Shown here piece by piece: positions 35,895-46,517 of a stretch of DNA of 64,000 nucleotides (positions are counted from its first letter, which is position 1; each line of letters opens with the position of its first letter). The stretch lies in NCBI RefSeq assembly GCF_030272615.1, contig NC_081408.1, positions 619,004,476 to 619,068,475 of the forward strand, given 5' to 3'. Under the pieces are notes generated by a model that was not told the origin of the DNA, did no database searches, and saw only the letters and a list, made by a program, of their open reading frames with translations. The DNA is from Cryptomeria japonica (Eukaryota > Streptophyta > Pinopsida > Cupressales > Cupressaceae). The translations under genes and the position numbers were made by a program.

Positions 35895-36962
35895 TTATGC
35901 AAAAGATTGGATAAGGGGAATGGAAGGATGAAAAAGAGGTGTTGGATAATGGACCAAATGTTGAAAGTTTGGTGCATGAGTGAATGGAAACATTTGCGGT
36001 ATCACCATTGGCACACATCTTGAGAGATAGTGGATTGATGGAGGAAAAATGGATCTCGGATTTTGAGATTTGGATGGAGGAACAACCAGGGATTTTGGAA
36101 CATGAGGAACCAAAATAGATGAAAGAGGTGATGGAGAAATGGATTTGGAAGGTTTGAATGGAGGAACAACAACCTTGGCTGTGGATTTGGATTTTTCTTT
36201 AGACAGTTGTGCTTCAGGGAGACGCTTAGGGATCCACATGGTTTTTGATTTTTCATGCTTTTGCAGTTTCTTGGAACACATTGCTTCTACAAGTGCCTTA
36301 GGAACCCATATAGCTTTTGATTTTGCTTTCTTTTTCTCAATGGGCCTTTGTGTCCTTCTAGACGGATAGAAGGTATGTGAAGATGTACACCTTTGTTGAT
36401 CTTGTAAAAAGGATGGAGGAATATAGGGTCCTAAAATAGATGGAAGAGATGAAGGGGAAGGCATGTACCTGGATTTTGGTTGAGGAAGGATACCAACATT
36501 TTGAGGAATGTCATTGAGACCATGACCCTTAATAGTTTCTTTAACATGGACTGGTTCTTGCTTGTGAAGGTCTACCCCTTTACGTTTATAAACATGTTGA
36601 CTTGTAGGATCATAAGAGGGCTTTGTAGGCATGATGGATCCTTGAGGTGAGCATGGAGGATTATGACAAGGAGATGAAGGTATACTTTGATATTTCCATG
36701 GAAGAGGACCATTGGATAGAGTATTTGACTCTTCATTTTGAATAGGATCATTCGAAAATGTGGAAGATGCATCATGATCTTTCTTAAGTATGATTTGCTC
36801 TTGAGATGGAAAGGGATCATCTTGAAAGAAATGGAAAGGTATAATGGGATCCTCATGGGATTCTAGGGAGGTAAGATCCTTTTCAACCATTGGATGGGAT
36901 TGAGGAGTTTTGGTGTCTTGATCTTGATTTATGATAGGACTTGTTTCTTCATTCTTCAAATT
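35895..36962 (-). pseudogene. Element C proline-rich protein
   Basis: A 354-residue open frame is rich in proline, serine, lysine and histidine. It has repeated short phrases such as IWVPKALVEA and MWIPKRLPEA, and two PSIHYLS or PSIPLIQ-type tails. No domain is recognisable and there is no signal peptide or membrane segment. It follows the Gag-like frame on the same strand after stops near 36963 and 37150-37200. It is probably the C-terminal remainder of the Gag polyprotein, not a host gene; that is inference. Confidence 0.6.
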
Positions 36963-37202
36963 ATCCTATTGGCACAGAACCACTTCTAAGGAAGGAATAT
37001 GATTTTTAATAGGCATAGGAGGTTCTTGGAAGGTCTCCATATTTTGGCATGATGGCATAGGATTTGAGATTTTTAAATCATGTGAGGAACTTATATCAAG
37101 ATTGAGATTAGCTTGGATTTCCATAGGAGATAAACCCCAAAGGTCAACATGAAAAGTTTCATCATTAGGTTCATTGTTTTAAGGAGATGGTATGGATTGT
37201 TG

Positions 37203-37850
37203 CTAAGAATCTTTAAGAGATGGTGGCATCATGGAAGAGATAGAGGCCACATATGGAGCCTTGCTAGACACAGGTTCATCATTTTGATCATGCTTGGTAA
37301 TGACATCTGGTTTCTCTTTAGGTGAGTCATTAGGATCTTCAATTTCATTAACACCATCATCAATGAGGTCTTGAATTTTATGTTTTAATTCTAGGCAATG
37401 TGAAGTCTTATGTTTATTATGTCTATGGTATGCACAGTAATTACTCCAAACTTCACATCCCCATGTGGTCTTTTTAGGCAATATGATAAGATTGTTCTTA
37501 AGAAGCTCTTCCAAAGCTGATTCAATAGATTACCCCAAAGGTGTAAACTGTCTATCTTGGGAATAGATGTATTTTTGTCTTGGTGAAGGTGTCTTGTGAT
37601 TTTGTATGAGATTTTGATTTTGATTTTCAATTACTGTCAGTTCCATCTTATGTAATTGTTTTAGCATTTCTTGAAGTCTAGTGTTCTTGATATCATAAAA
37701 TTTTATCTCAAGAGGGGTCATTAAATCTTTTTGTTGAGCTTGAATATCATATATTTCTCTCTTGAGAACTTGAATTTGTTGAGCCAAGGTAGTCATGGGT
37801 TTCTTACTTTTGTCAGAATTTTTAGAAGAGCTTCTGGTTTGAGTAGACAT
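37203..37850 (-). pseudogene. Element C Gag-like protein with YCAYH-H-C motif
   Basis: The frame begins MSTQTRSSSK at 37850 with a coiled-coil-like first 60 residues, then stops at about 37530 (TAA). It resumes with SNYCAYHRHNKHKTSHCLELKHKIQDLID. The C-x2-H and H-x4-C spacing with the following LKxxIQDLID is a pattern I know from plant Gypsy polyproteins between Gag and protease. No protease motif follows. The downstream part is acidic and ends near 37203. Confidence 0.7.
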
Positions 37851-40129
37851 TTTTGTGGATTAGTGTGACCTAAAGCTATTTGTGATGCAGAGGTCAAGAT
37901 CAATTTCAGAGCTAGTTGTTCGGTTAACGTATTGATTGAGAGAAACAATTGAGATTTTAGTCTGGTTTCAGGAAAGATCTATCCTGTATAAGACATATAT
38001 CTAAGTTGATTCTAAGCGTAGTGTAAGATTTAGTCTGGTTTCAGGAACGATCTATCCTGTATAAAACGTTATCTAAGTGACTAAAATTTGATAGGTAGTT
38101 GATTGAACTAGCTGAAAGGTGATTGACCAAATCGTGCTAAGAAAATGGCAGAGGTACACTGTCTTGATCTGTTTATGCTCAGGAAAATTGATAACCAGTA
38201 TTATGTTCACTGTAAGCTATTTTTAGGCAAGTTTAATTGTTCTGTTCTAACAAAACCAGAGACTCGTACGACAGGATTTTCTGGACTGGACGACAATTTA
38301 GCAGCTACAGGACGACAATAGTTCTATTTCGCATGAGTATCCGCCTCGTACCGTATGACAGATGGGTATGTGTAGGACAACAAAAGACTCAGAGCAGTTT
38401 TGTCTCGTATGAGATAGGATACAGTGCAGGACGATATAATTTTAGACTCGTACGACATAGGATCTAGTGTAGGATGACAAATCAGTAGGCTCATATGACA
38501 CATGACCTGGTATAGCATGATAATTTAGCAGACTCGTACAACTATTCATAGGGTAGAGACTAAAAATTCTGAGTTTTCTGACTGCTGAGTATGACAACTG
38601 AGTATGACCAATTTTGAGATAGACTGATTTTGACTAGGATACACTAGTTTCTGACACGGATAGAGTTTTGACTTAAGATGGATTAATTTTTGACATGGAC
38701 AGAGTTTTGACTTAGGATGGACTAATTTTTGACACAGACAAAGTTTCGACTTAGGATGGACTAATTTTCGACACAGACATAGTTTCGACTTAAAATGGAC
38801 TAGTTTCTAACACGGACAAAGTTTCAAATCACTGAGTTGTTTCTTGTCTTTTCCAATTTTTGGTATTTCAATTTTTCTGCTTTAGGGATGAAAACACAGA
38901 AAACAAGTAGTATGTATAGTGACTCCAATCACAACATGCAAACCCTAAGGAATTTGGTGAGGAAAGAAAACCTTTTCTTGTAGACTCAGGTACACACCCA
39001 ATAGCTAATCAGAATACGACTGCTGAGTCTCACGCAATGGATTCTCAATGTCGTATTATCCGACTCCAAATGCTAATGGGGGCACAAAATGACAAGTATC
39101 TTGGGAGAGTTACTATCTCTCTTGCACAAAGATTATCTCCCTTTCGGAGGTGAACCAGGTAGCTTCTAATTTTGAATTGGATTTAGTCAGGGATCCGTTC
39201 GGTGCATTGAGGTATAAACTCAATTAAGAGGTCTCCCAGCCTTGAAAACCAAGGTTTAATATACCTGAAGGTATGAAGGAGAGCTATTCCCGAACACTGT
39301 CGTTGACTTGATTTTCATGAAATCACATTTATTTTATAGTGGGTTGGAGTACTTGGCGTCTAGCTGTTCCCACTAAAGTTGTTCCCCTCTCACCGACCGT
39401 AAAGGCTATAGAGTTATTAGCTCCTCGGGAGGGCAGGCCTGCTAAAGATGTTGCAATCAATCTCAAGAAAGCACTTCAAGGGTCTGGATTTCTGATTGTC
39501 TAAAAGAAGACAAGAGCATACTCTCCTACCTCTCAAATTTTTCTAAAACACGAAAGACAAATTTTGTTCATTAGCCAGATAGCAAGTTAGGTGCCTAAAA
39601 ATGAATTTAAAGAATACATGATGTTTAGTTGATTCTCCTCAAGCAACTTGAAAAGACAACGAATCAGTAGTCATATTGTCTTTGTGCGACAAGCATATTC
39701 TTCGACAAGCGTTCTGCAAAAACTAGTTAGGCTGTGAAAAATTCTGAGATAGACAGATAAACAGTCAAGGTCAGTCGTCAGAATAATAAAAAAAAATGAG
39801 AAAATCATGAAACTTGCCTTTTTACCAGAAAATACAGAATCGTATGACAGACTCCTGACTCGTACGAGACAGGATGCAGTATCGTACGAAATAAGATCGC
39901 TGATGATGTATGCTCATATGACAGAGGATTTCTGCTCGTACAATAGAAGATTTTCATATGATAGGATATTGTAGTTCATACGATACTTGCGGTTTATCAT
40001 TTCAGCCTATGAAAATTGTCGTACGAGATGACGCAGAGACTGTACGACCAAAAATCTGAAAAGTCGAAAAACCTGAAAAATAACAAAAATAAAAAATCAA
40101 TCTTAGAGGCCGAAAAAAAGTAGTCTTTT
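37851..40129 (-). other. Element C 5' leader with repeat clusters
   Basis: This is 2.3 kb of non-coding DNA between primer site and Gag. It holds two clusters of CTCGTACGACAGGAT-like words (38250-38560 and 39835-40055) and a 39-41-bp tandem repeat (38630-38828). No gene is visible. Confidence 0.6.
38630..38828. repeat. About 40-bp tandem repeat, five copies
   Basis: Five degenerate copies of a unit containing GGATGGACTAATTTTTGACA and AGTTTCGACTTA. It sits between the two CGTACGA clusters of element C. Confidence 0.82.
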
Positions 40130-40147
40130 GCCCCACGGTGGGTGCCA
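40130..40147 (-). promoter_or_regulatory. Element C primer binding site (putative)
   Basis: The minus strand reads TGGCACCCACCGTGGGGC next to the 5' LTR. The TGGCACCCAC start fits a tRNA 3' end plus CCA complement, but I cannot name the tRNA with confidence. Confidence 0.6.
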
Positions 40148-40151
40148 GAGA

Positions 40152-41272
40152 TGTGTGTGTGAAAAATTGAACCTGTAGTTGCAAGCACAACACTTCAATT
40201 AAGTCATTATATGCATGGTTAATAATCAATAATCAATAAGTAAAAAACCATAACAAAGCGACTAATTGCCTTCTAAAAGATGCGAGTATAAGATTGCTCT
40301 CGGATTGTTATAAGAAATACCAGTGACTAGACTACACCAAGATGAAGGATTTAATCTATATGATATTAAGCTATATGGATGCAAGATGGATGAATAATTC
40401 AAGCAATGATGGATGCAAACAGTAATGGATGTAAAAATGGATGAAAGTAAACAAACAAACACAATAATCTTCAATGACTCCAGAGCAAAATTAGTGTGAT
40501 AATAATCTCCAAGCGTGTTCTCAAAAATCTCTGGGGTAAATTGGAATGAGAGCTAGAGACTGAATTTATAGACAATTGCAAGAGAGATGATGAAAAAGCT
40601 CAATTTAGAATTAATTGAAAATAATTGAGAAATAAGGTTGAGTTAACCTTGAGATAGATTCCAATTATAGTTTAATTGAAATGCATTCAAATTAGAAGTC
40701 CAAGTTGCATTGGAAAATAATAATAAATTAATTCCATGCATATATTTGATTTATTCAAGAAAAAGGTCTTTTCAATGCAACTGAACTTCTTTTTCTGAAA
40801 AGCTTTGAGTTCCAATTTTAGAGAATAATTCAATAATTCAATTTAATTGCTTTTTTGATTTCAAGTTCCAAATTTAGAAAAAGAAATAATATCTCAAGTT
40901 TGATTTCTCTCTCAATTCAATTCTTTTTTTGTTTTAATTCAATTCAACTCTTTGTTTTGTAATTGATTCATCTTTTGTAACAAATTAATTCATTTTGCAT
41001 GATTAAATGGCAAATTAATTAATTAATTAAATATGCAAGGATATTTAATAAATTAAAATGGAATAATTGATCAAAATGATATTCTTGGAAATGATTCAAT
41101 TAATTAATTAAATATTTAATTAATATTGAGTAATTGATTTGCCATGTGATATTTGACGATTAAAGAATTAATAATGTGCTCAATATTGATTTAATTGCCT
41201 TTGGTTAGGATCTTGGTGATGTTGTCGAGATTAGGGGCCCATGGTTTAGATGACCATTTTTAGGGTATTACA
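40152..41272 (-). repeat. Element C 5' LTR
   Basis: Partner of 30880-32017. It is followed by the target duplication ATTAG at 41273 and then by the continuing 5' LTR of element B. Confidence 0.94.
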
Positions 41273-41277
41273 ATTAG

Positions 41278-42732
41278 GACTACCAATAGCTTACTCACAT
41301 GACTCACAATGCCAAATAGGAATACCCCAACCCAAGTACTTTCATGGAGACACCATTGTGACTCTCCTCCATGGCCAAAACACTTGACTCAACCCTCCCA
41401 ACCATCCTAGGAAACATCATAACACCCTGCTGACTCAATAATGCTCATAGGGACAAAAATCAACTTTTAGGACAGTCATGTACAAGACGAGGATAGTCAT
41501 GATTCGAGGGATCATTCTTTACTCTCAACCCTTTAAATAAAAACCATGATGATGGGAATCTTCTTACCACCCCTCTGATCTCCAAGTTAGCCCCAGATCC
41601 ACTCCAAAGCATGTAAAGTGTAGAAATTCAAGTCACTATCAAACTATGAGAGTCAAGCATAAGGTTTAAGACAACTAAGGGTATTTAATCTCTTTAGTTT
41701 GTTCAAGGTTATCAATTTTGATAACATGTCCTTAGACACTGCACACACCCTTGTATTCCTTCATGACCCCTTCAAGGATCTCACCTTACATTTAGGCTTC
41801 CAAATCACCACCAAAGTTTTGATTTCTCAGACTAAGACATGGATTTTAGTCCTTGTACTCTTCCCTAGCACGTGCAAACTCCATCATGAAACCCTGAAAT
41901 TATTGGAAGACAAAGAAATACATATTTAAAATATTTTCCATCCATTGGATGGTGTTTCAATAATGTATATAAAGAGTTTTACATTTTCCTCTGTCTCAGG
42001 TTACCCTAGTTTGGGGTTTTGATAGATTTTAGGAAAAACAAGATATATTCTTCTACAATACACCAAATCAAATGAAACCACTTGGAGAAGGAAGAAGAAT
42101 AATTCAAGAATCATAAAAAAATAAGTTTTCAAAGCAAATGAATAAGAATTGTCAATGAACAACTCCTTGGAACAGACTGTCACATGGAGAAACACAAGGA
42201 AATCCAGTAAGTTTCAAGATTTTTATTGATTTTTCCTTCATACATTCAACAAAAACCTTGATTTGACCTTCCCAATGTCTATTTATGCATCCAAATGGAG
42301 GTTACAACTTCTCTAACTATATTTCAAACCATATGTACGTTGGGTACAATAATGCAACTTTTGTGTAAATGACAACTTGACAAATTTTGTGATAATATTT
42401 TGCAACATTGACAACTTTGACCTTAGACAAACCTATGACCCCCAAAACATCAAAATAGGTCCAAATGGACATAAGAACATATTAACATCAAATTTTACAT
42501 CAAAATGGACCATTTAGACACCTTGAGCACTCTTTGACAACTTTTTACAACTTTTGAGCAATTTTACCAATATGAGTAACGTAGGACTAAACATTACAAA
42601 TATGGGTCTAGATGACCTTATTACATAAAAAATGATCATAATTGACCTTATTTACATTGGAAATACATTAACACTTCTATTCCATATTTGACCTCATGGA
42701 GGCTTGATGAGTAAGGAGGTACTCTTGCACCA
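41278..42732 (-). repeat. Element B 5' LTR, outer part
   Basis: This continues the alignment to 26781-28523 exactly where the part at 30591-30879 stopped. It ends GCACCA next to AATAG. Confidence 0.93.
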
Positions 42733-42737
42733 AATAG

Positions 42738-43465
42738 AAAGGTTGTAAGAGAGTATCACTTCTACATAAGTGATGATTGTACTCATTTGTCAGAGTTTGT
42801 GAAAGGAATATTTAAAGTTTTATATGCTAATTTAAGGGAAAGAAACACATGATATGTAACAAACACATAATATGGTCAGATATTTGCACCTCACAATTCA
42901 AGAATGAAAGGATGTTCTATTGGTTGACTAGGATGCATGTGACAAGTGGTGTACAACATTTTTGAAATTTCACTGAGGCTGGACATGGAAAGGGGGAGCA
43001 CGATGGTGCAAGATAATGCGTAAAAATAGACCTATCTATAGAAGAATTTAAGTACGAAGGTGGTGTTGAGTTGATAGATGCAACAACAATTATGCAATGG
43101 TGTAACTCTACAATGGAACTAGGTAATGCAGATATGTCAATAGTTCATAGATATTTTTTGGTTGATCAGTGAATCTAATATTGAAAACTATCAAGATTGT
43201 TGTAAAGATGCAGGATCGAGTGAAAAGCACTCATTTAGAAGTTGTAATGCAAGTTCATTAGTAATTTATACTTGACAGATTGTATGTTTTTTCTCTTCAT
43301 GTATTTATTTTTTGTGGGAAGAATGTGAATCACGAGAGTGGATTGACAAATGGTCTTGTAGACCATTGGTTCCAATTGATACATATCAAGTTCCGAAAGC
43401 ACTGCAATTGAACCAAATGGAAGCATCAGTGGATTTCGACCATGCATCCGACCTAGTGGAACCAA
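42738..43465 (+). pseudogene. Transposase-like gene, middle part after element B
   Basis: If element B and one target duplication are ignored, the frame continues from 26780 without a break into VVREYHFYISDD. A frameshift near 42865 and several stops follow (for example TGA near 42850 and 42962, TAA near 43012, TGA near 43170). Readable motifs are WSD then TSQFKNERMFYWLTRMHV, then GHGKGEHDGA (about 42981-43010), then ATTIMQWCNSTM and later EEWCES-like ECESREWIDKW (about 43328-43362). WSD-C-QFK and HGKG-HDG are hallmark motifs of the same uncharacterised transposase-like family as the 5' part. The exon ends at a GTGAG donor. Confidence 0.72.
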
Positions 43466-43587
43466 GTGAGTTTTTTGGTTAATTTTTTTGCAGGAATTGT
43501 TTTGGCTCATTTTGTTACATCACACATTATTTTTGGTATTAATTATCATTCTATAAAATGCAAGTCATGTGTACACTATTGTTGCAG
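43466..43587 (+). other. Intron of the transposase-like gene
   Basis: It starts GTGAGT-like (GTGAG at 43466) and ends TTGCAG at 43587, is T-rich and is 122 bp long. Splicing joins a codon split after its first base and keeps the frame into the last exon. Confidence 0.6.
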
Positions 43588-43916
43588 AAGAGAACAATGG
43601 AGAAGGAACAAATTACATTTTGTGTCATTGTATTGAGCCTAAAAGAAAATTGACAACCACAATCATTGACGAAGAGGATATTGAGTACCCAATAGGGTCT
43701 GTTGTTGTGACAAACACATGGCTTAGGAGATACCCTATCAAGAATTTAGATGTTTGGTTGTTCGAGGACTTTGAAACACATAGACATATTCTTCATTTCT
43801 CCAACCTTGTTGTTGCAACAAATATTCAATTGATTAAGTATCGCGGTAGACCTCATAACAAGAATTTATGGAAAGTTCATGAATCCAACCACGAGGAAAT
43901 ACTTGACACAATATGA
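43588..43916 (+). pseudogene. Transposase-like gene, last exon
   Basis: An open frame of about 109 residues ends in TGA at 43914-43916. It is moderately acidic with VVVTNTWLRRYPIKNLDVWLFE and HRHILHFSNLVVATNI. I know no named domain for it. It is uninterrupted, unlike the parts upstream, which could be chance. Its frame matches the spliced frame of the previous exon. Confidence 0.65.
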
Positions 43917-45327
43917 GTTAGAGCCGATCTAGAAGGCTCACTTGATTGATTTTGGGTCATCTACAAGTGTTCAATTATTGGAGCATTACAATGATTCTAC
44001 GGTTCAAGGTAGAATGATTTTGAGAATTTTCTATATATCGTTGGCGAATTGTTCTATATTCGCTTTTTTGTATATATAAATGCCCATGAGCTAATTTGTT
44101 CATATTCAAAGGCAAAAACTTTAATATTTAAATGGCCATGAGCTGATTTGTACATATTTAAATGCCAAATTTTGTATATTTAGACGACCATAAGTTAACT
44201 TTTGCATATTTAAATGCCCATGAGCTGATTTGTAAGCAGTGATAACTGTAAGAAACCCCTCCTCAATAAAAGATATAAAATATTGGCGAATTTTAATTTA
44301 GTTTGGATAAAAATATTTTTTATTGGCGAATCTTTCATTTTTTAAAAGAAAAATATTTATTTTATTGGCGAATTTTTTTATATCAAAATTTTTTGGTAGA
44401 AAATCTTGGTGAATCTTATAAAAAATACAAGTATGCATTAATTATCATTGAAAATAATTTTAGTTTAAAAAATAAATTCTTATTAAAAAGTAGAGGTCCA
44501 AGGTGGAAATTATTAATGATCTTAAAGGGTAGGCACTACTTTAATTAGTTACTACCATTAATTTAAATTAAATTAATAGCCCTCTTTGTATTTTGTTAGA
44601 TAAAATGTACTCAAAATTTATAATATTCATTGTTTTCATACCATTGATTTCCATTGAGGTTAACAATTGCAAAGTAACTCAACCCCAATAAGCATTACAA
44701 CTTGTAGGAACAATTTACCTCATGGAATGCAATGATGGTCATTAGATTATATTTTGAATCAATGACGACAACTAAAGATTGCTGATAAAACCCTAAAGTA
44801 ACTAATAATTATGATGTATTATTGGCAAATTAATTTAATTTTTTATAATAAATTATTAAATTTTGTTGAATCTGATCCAATCATGTATCGAATATTTTGG
44901 CAAATATCTAAGTTCAAAAATTTAGTAAAATAAACTCTCTAACGATTTAAATAAGACTAAAATAAAATTTTGTAAAAATGTGGCGATTTAGGTCACCTTA
45001 AAACTTGAATTATTAGCCAAATTTTAAAAAATAACTAATTGGCGAATATTAGCCACTAAAAAAATCATTGTTTGTAAGTAATTTTTTTGTATATTTAAAT
45101 AGCCAAGAGCTGATTTGTCCATTTTTAGAGCCAAATTTTTGAATAGATGTCAATTTCTGTATATGTAAATTTTTGTATATGCAAATTTTTGTATATGTAA
45201 ATTTGTGCATAAATGGAATTTTGTGATGCATTTTGTATTTTTTATTATACTTGAAATTTTGTATGACTATTTATGAGTACATGACCTAATTTATGACTAT
45301 TTATGAGTACATGTGTATGCCTATTGT
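43917..45327. other. AT-rich flank with GGCGAAT and GAGCTGATTTGT repeats
   Basis: There is no gene. At least five ATTGGCGAAT-like words (44283, 44323, 44364, 45031 and others) and four copies of TATTTAAATGCCCATGAGCTG-like phrases (near 44075, 44135, 44205 and 45090) recur. It could be the tail of the transposon to which the transposase-like gene belongs, or unrelated repeat debris. Confidence 0.5.
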
Positions 45328-45387
45328 ATGGCTCTGGATGTTCCAGTGAGCTGTGAGGCACAACAAGAGCATGCCTACTATAAACTG
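45328..45387. repeat. About 360-bp tandem repeat, left fragment
   Basis: The sequence from GTATGGCTCTGGATGTTCC to TATAAAC matches 62525-62583 and 62883-62940. Element F separates it from the rest of the array. TAAAC at 45383-45387 is the left target duplication of F. Confidence 0.88.
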
Positions 45388-46300
45388 TTGGAATACAGTG
45401 AATCCAAGAACATTGAGAGGAGGGGGAGGGTGTGAATCAATGTTCTGCCGATAATACAAGATTTTAACTTATTACAACATACACATATAAACCAGTAAAT
45501 GAAGAAATATATAACATGAAGTAAATAAACCAGCCACATGAATCAACATCATAACACACACAATTTATATGTGGAAAACCTCAAAGAGGAAAAACCATGG
45601 TGGGATTTGTGACCCACAATATCAATTCATTGGCCATATGAAAGATATTACATAGCATGGGGGCTTGCACATTTAGGAAGGCACACTGCCTAGAGCACAT
45701 TTCTCAACACAAAAGAGTCTCACTAACTACAAGCTTCTGCTGAGATAAAACAGTAATGGTGAGCTCACAAAATGCATTTGCAATGCCAAAAAGAGTTCTG
45801 GTTATAGCTCTGTTTTGTACTGGTTCATAAACCCTGAACCCTTCTACTGGTATCTCCTTTCCTCCAAGAATTCTTTACAAACCATCTACTGATCATAGCA
45901 TGATATTACTTTCACATACAAAATGACCTACATACATATCCTTCTCATCACCTTATTTTACTACCTTGTCATATGTCAAAATGACCTAATAGGATTACTT
46001 ATATACCATTTATAAACAATATGCCTTATGTCAGCTTACAATACAAAATATATTCAATGTTGGCCCTATACAATAATTAAAAAATGATTTTACAAATAAA
46101 ACCTTTCGGATCCAGACTGATGTCGGCTTCACTGAAGTGCTGGATGCCGGTGTCGGTGCTGGTGATGACCCTAAATACTCTAATGCCAGTATTTGCCTGT
46201 GTATGTCTCCAAATACTAGTATCTACCAATATACATCTTCAATAGAATCTTGTTGCCATAAATGACAACATATGAATCCAATGAGTGTCAATTGCCAACA
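45388..46300 (-). repeat. Element F 3' LTR
   Basis: It starts TGTTGGAATACAG and ends GCCAACA. The block GAGGAAAAACCATGGTGGG (about 45586-45604) is the reverse of the conserved CCACCATGGTTTTTCC block. A poly-G stretch after GAACATTGAGAGG marks the inner end. Confidence 0.93.
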
Positions 46301-46314
46301 ATCTCCCCCTTTGG
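46301..46314 (-). promoter_or_regulatory. Element F polypurine tract
   Basis: The minus strand reads CCAAAGGGGGAGAT next to the LTR, as in Copia-2, E and NA-1. Confidence 0.85.
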
Positions 46315-46517
46315 CATTGATGGAAACACTCATGTGAAAAATAGATTCCCTGCCGGTTCAACTGAAACATGCTCCCCCTGAGCTGATTGACTTTGTCTAC
46401 AATATACTCTGATAGATATCCACCCCCTAGGATTATATACATATTCATATTTTTCACATACATATACTCCCCCTTTGGCATCAATGCCAAAGACCGGTGA
46501 AAGAATTGAAAGAATAA

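Larger units (their letters stand above)
30880..41272 (-). mobile_element. Element C: non-autonomous Gypsy-type element nested in B
   Basis: LTRs of 1,138 bp (30880-32017) and 1,121 bp (40152-41272) are flanked by a perfect target duplication, ATTAG (30875-30879 and 41273-41277). The polypurine tract is next to the left LTR, so the element is on the minus strand. The 8.1-kb interior codes only for a Gag-like segment and a proline-rich protein. No RT, RNase H or integrase is visible. The insertion is in the 5' LTR of element B, so it is younger than B. Confidence 0.92.
26781..42732 (-). mobile_element. Element B: non-autonomous Gypsy-type element, split by element C
   Basis: LTRs of 1,743 bp (26781-28523) and 1,744 bp (30591-30879 plus 41278-42732) flank about 2.07 kb of interior. 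The interior encodes only Gag and protease on the minus strand. The element lies inside the transposase-like gene. The flanking 5 bp are GATAG (26776-26780) and AATAG (42733-42737), a target duplication with one mismatch. The right, 5', LTR is interrupted by element C. A primer site with TGGTATCAGAAC follows the 5' LTR. RT, RNase H and integrase are missing, so it depended on a helper. Confidence 0.9.
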
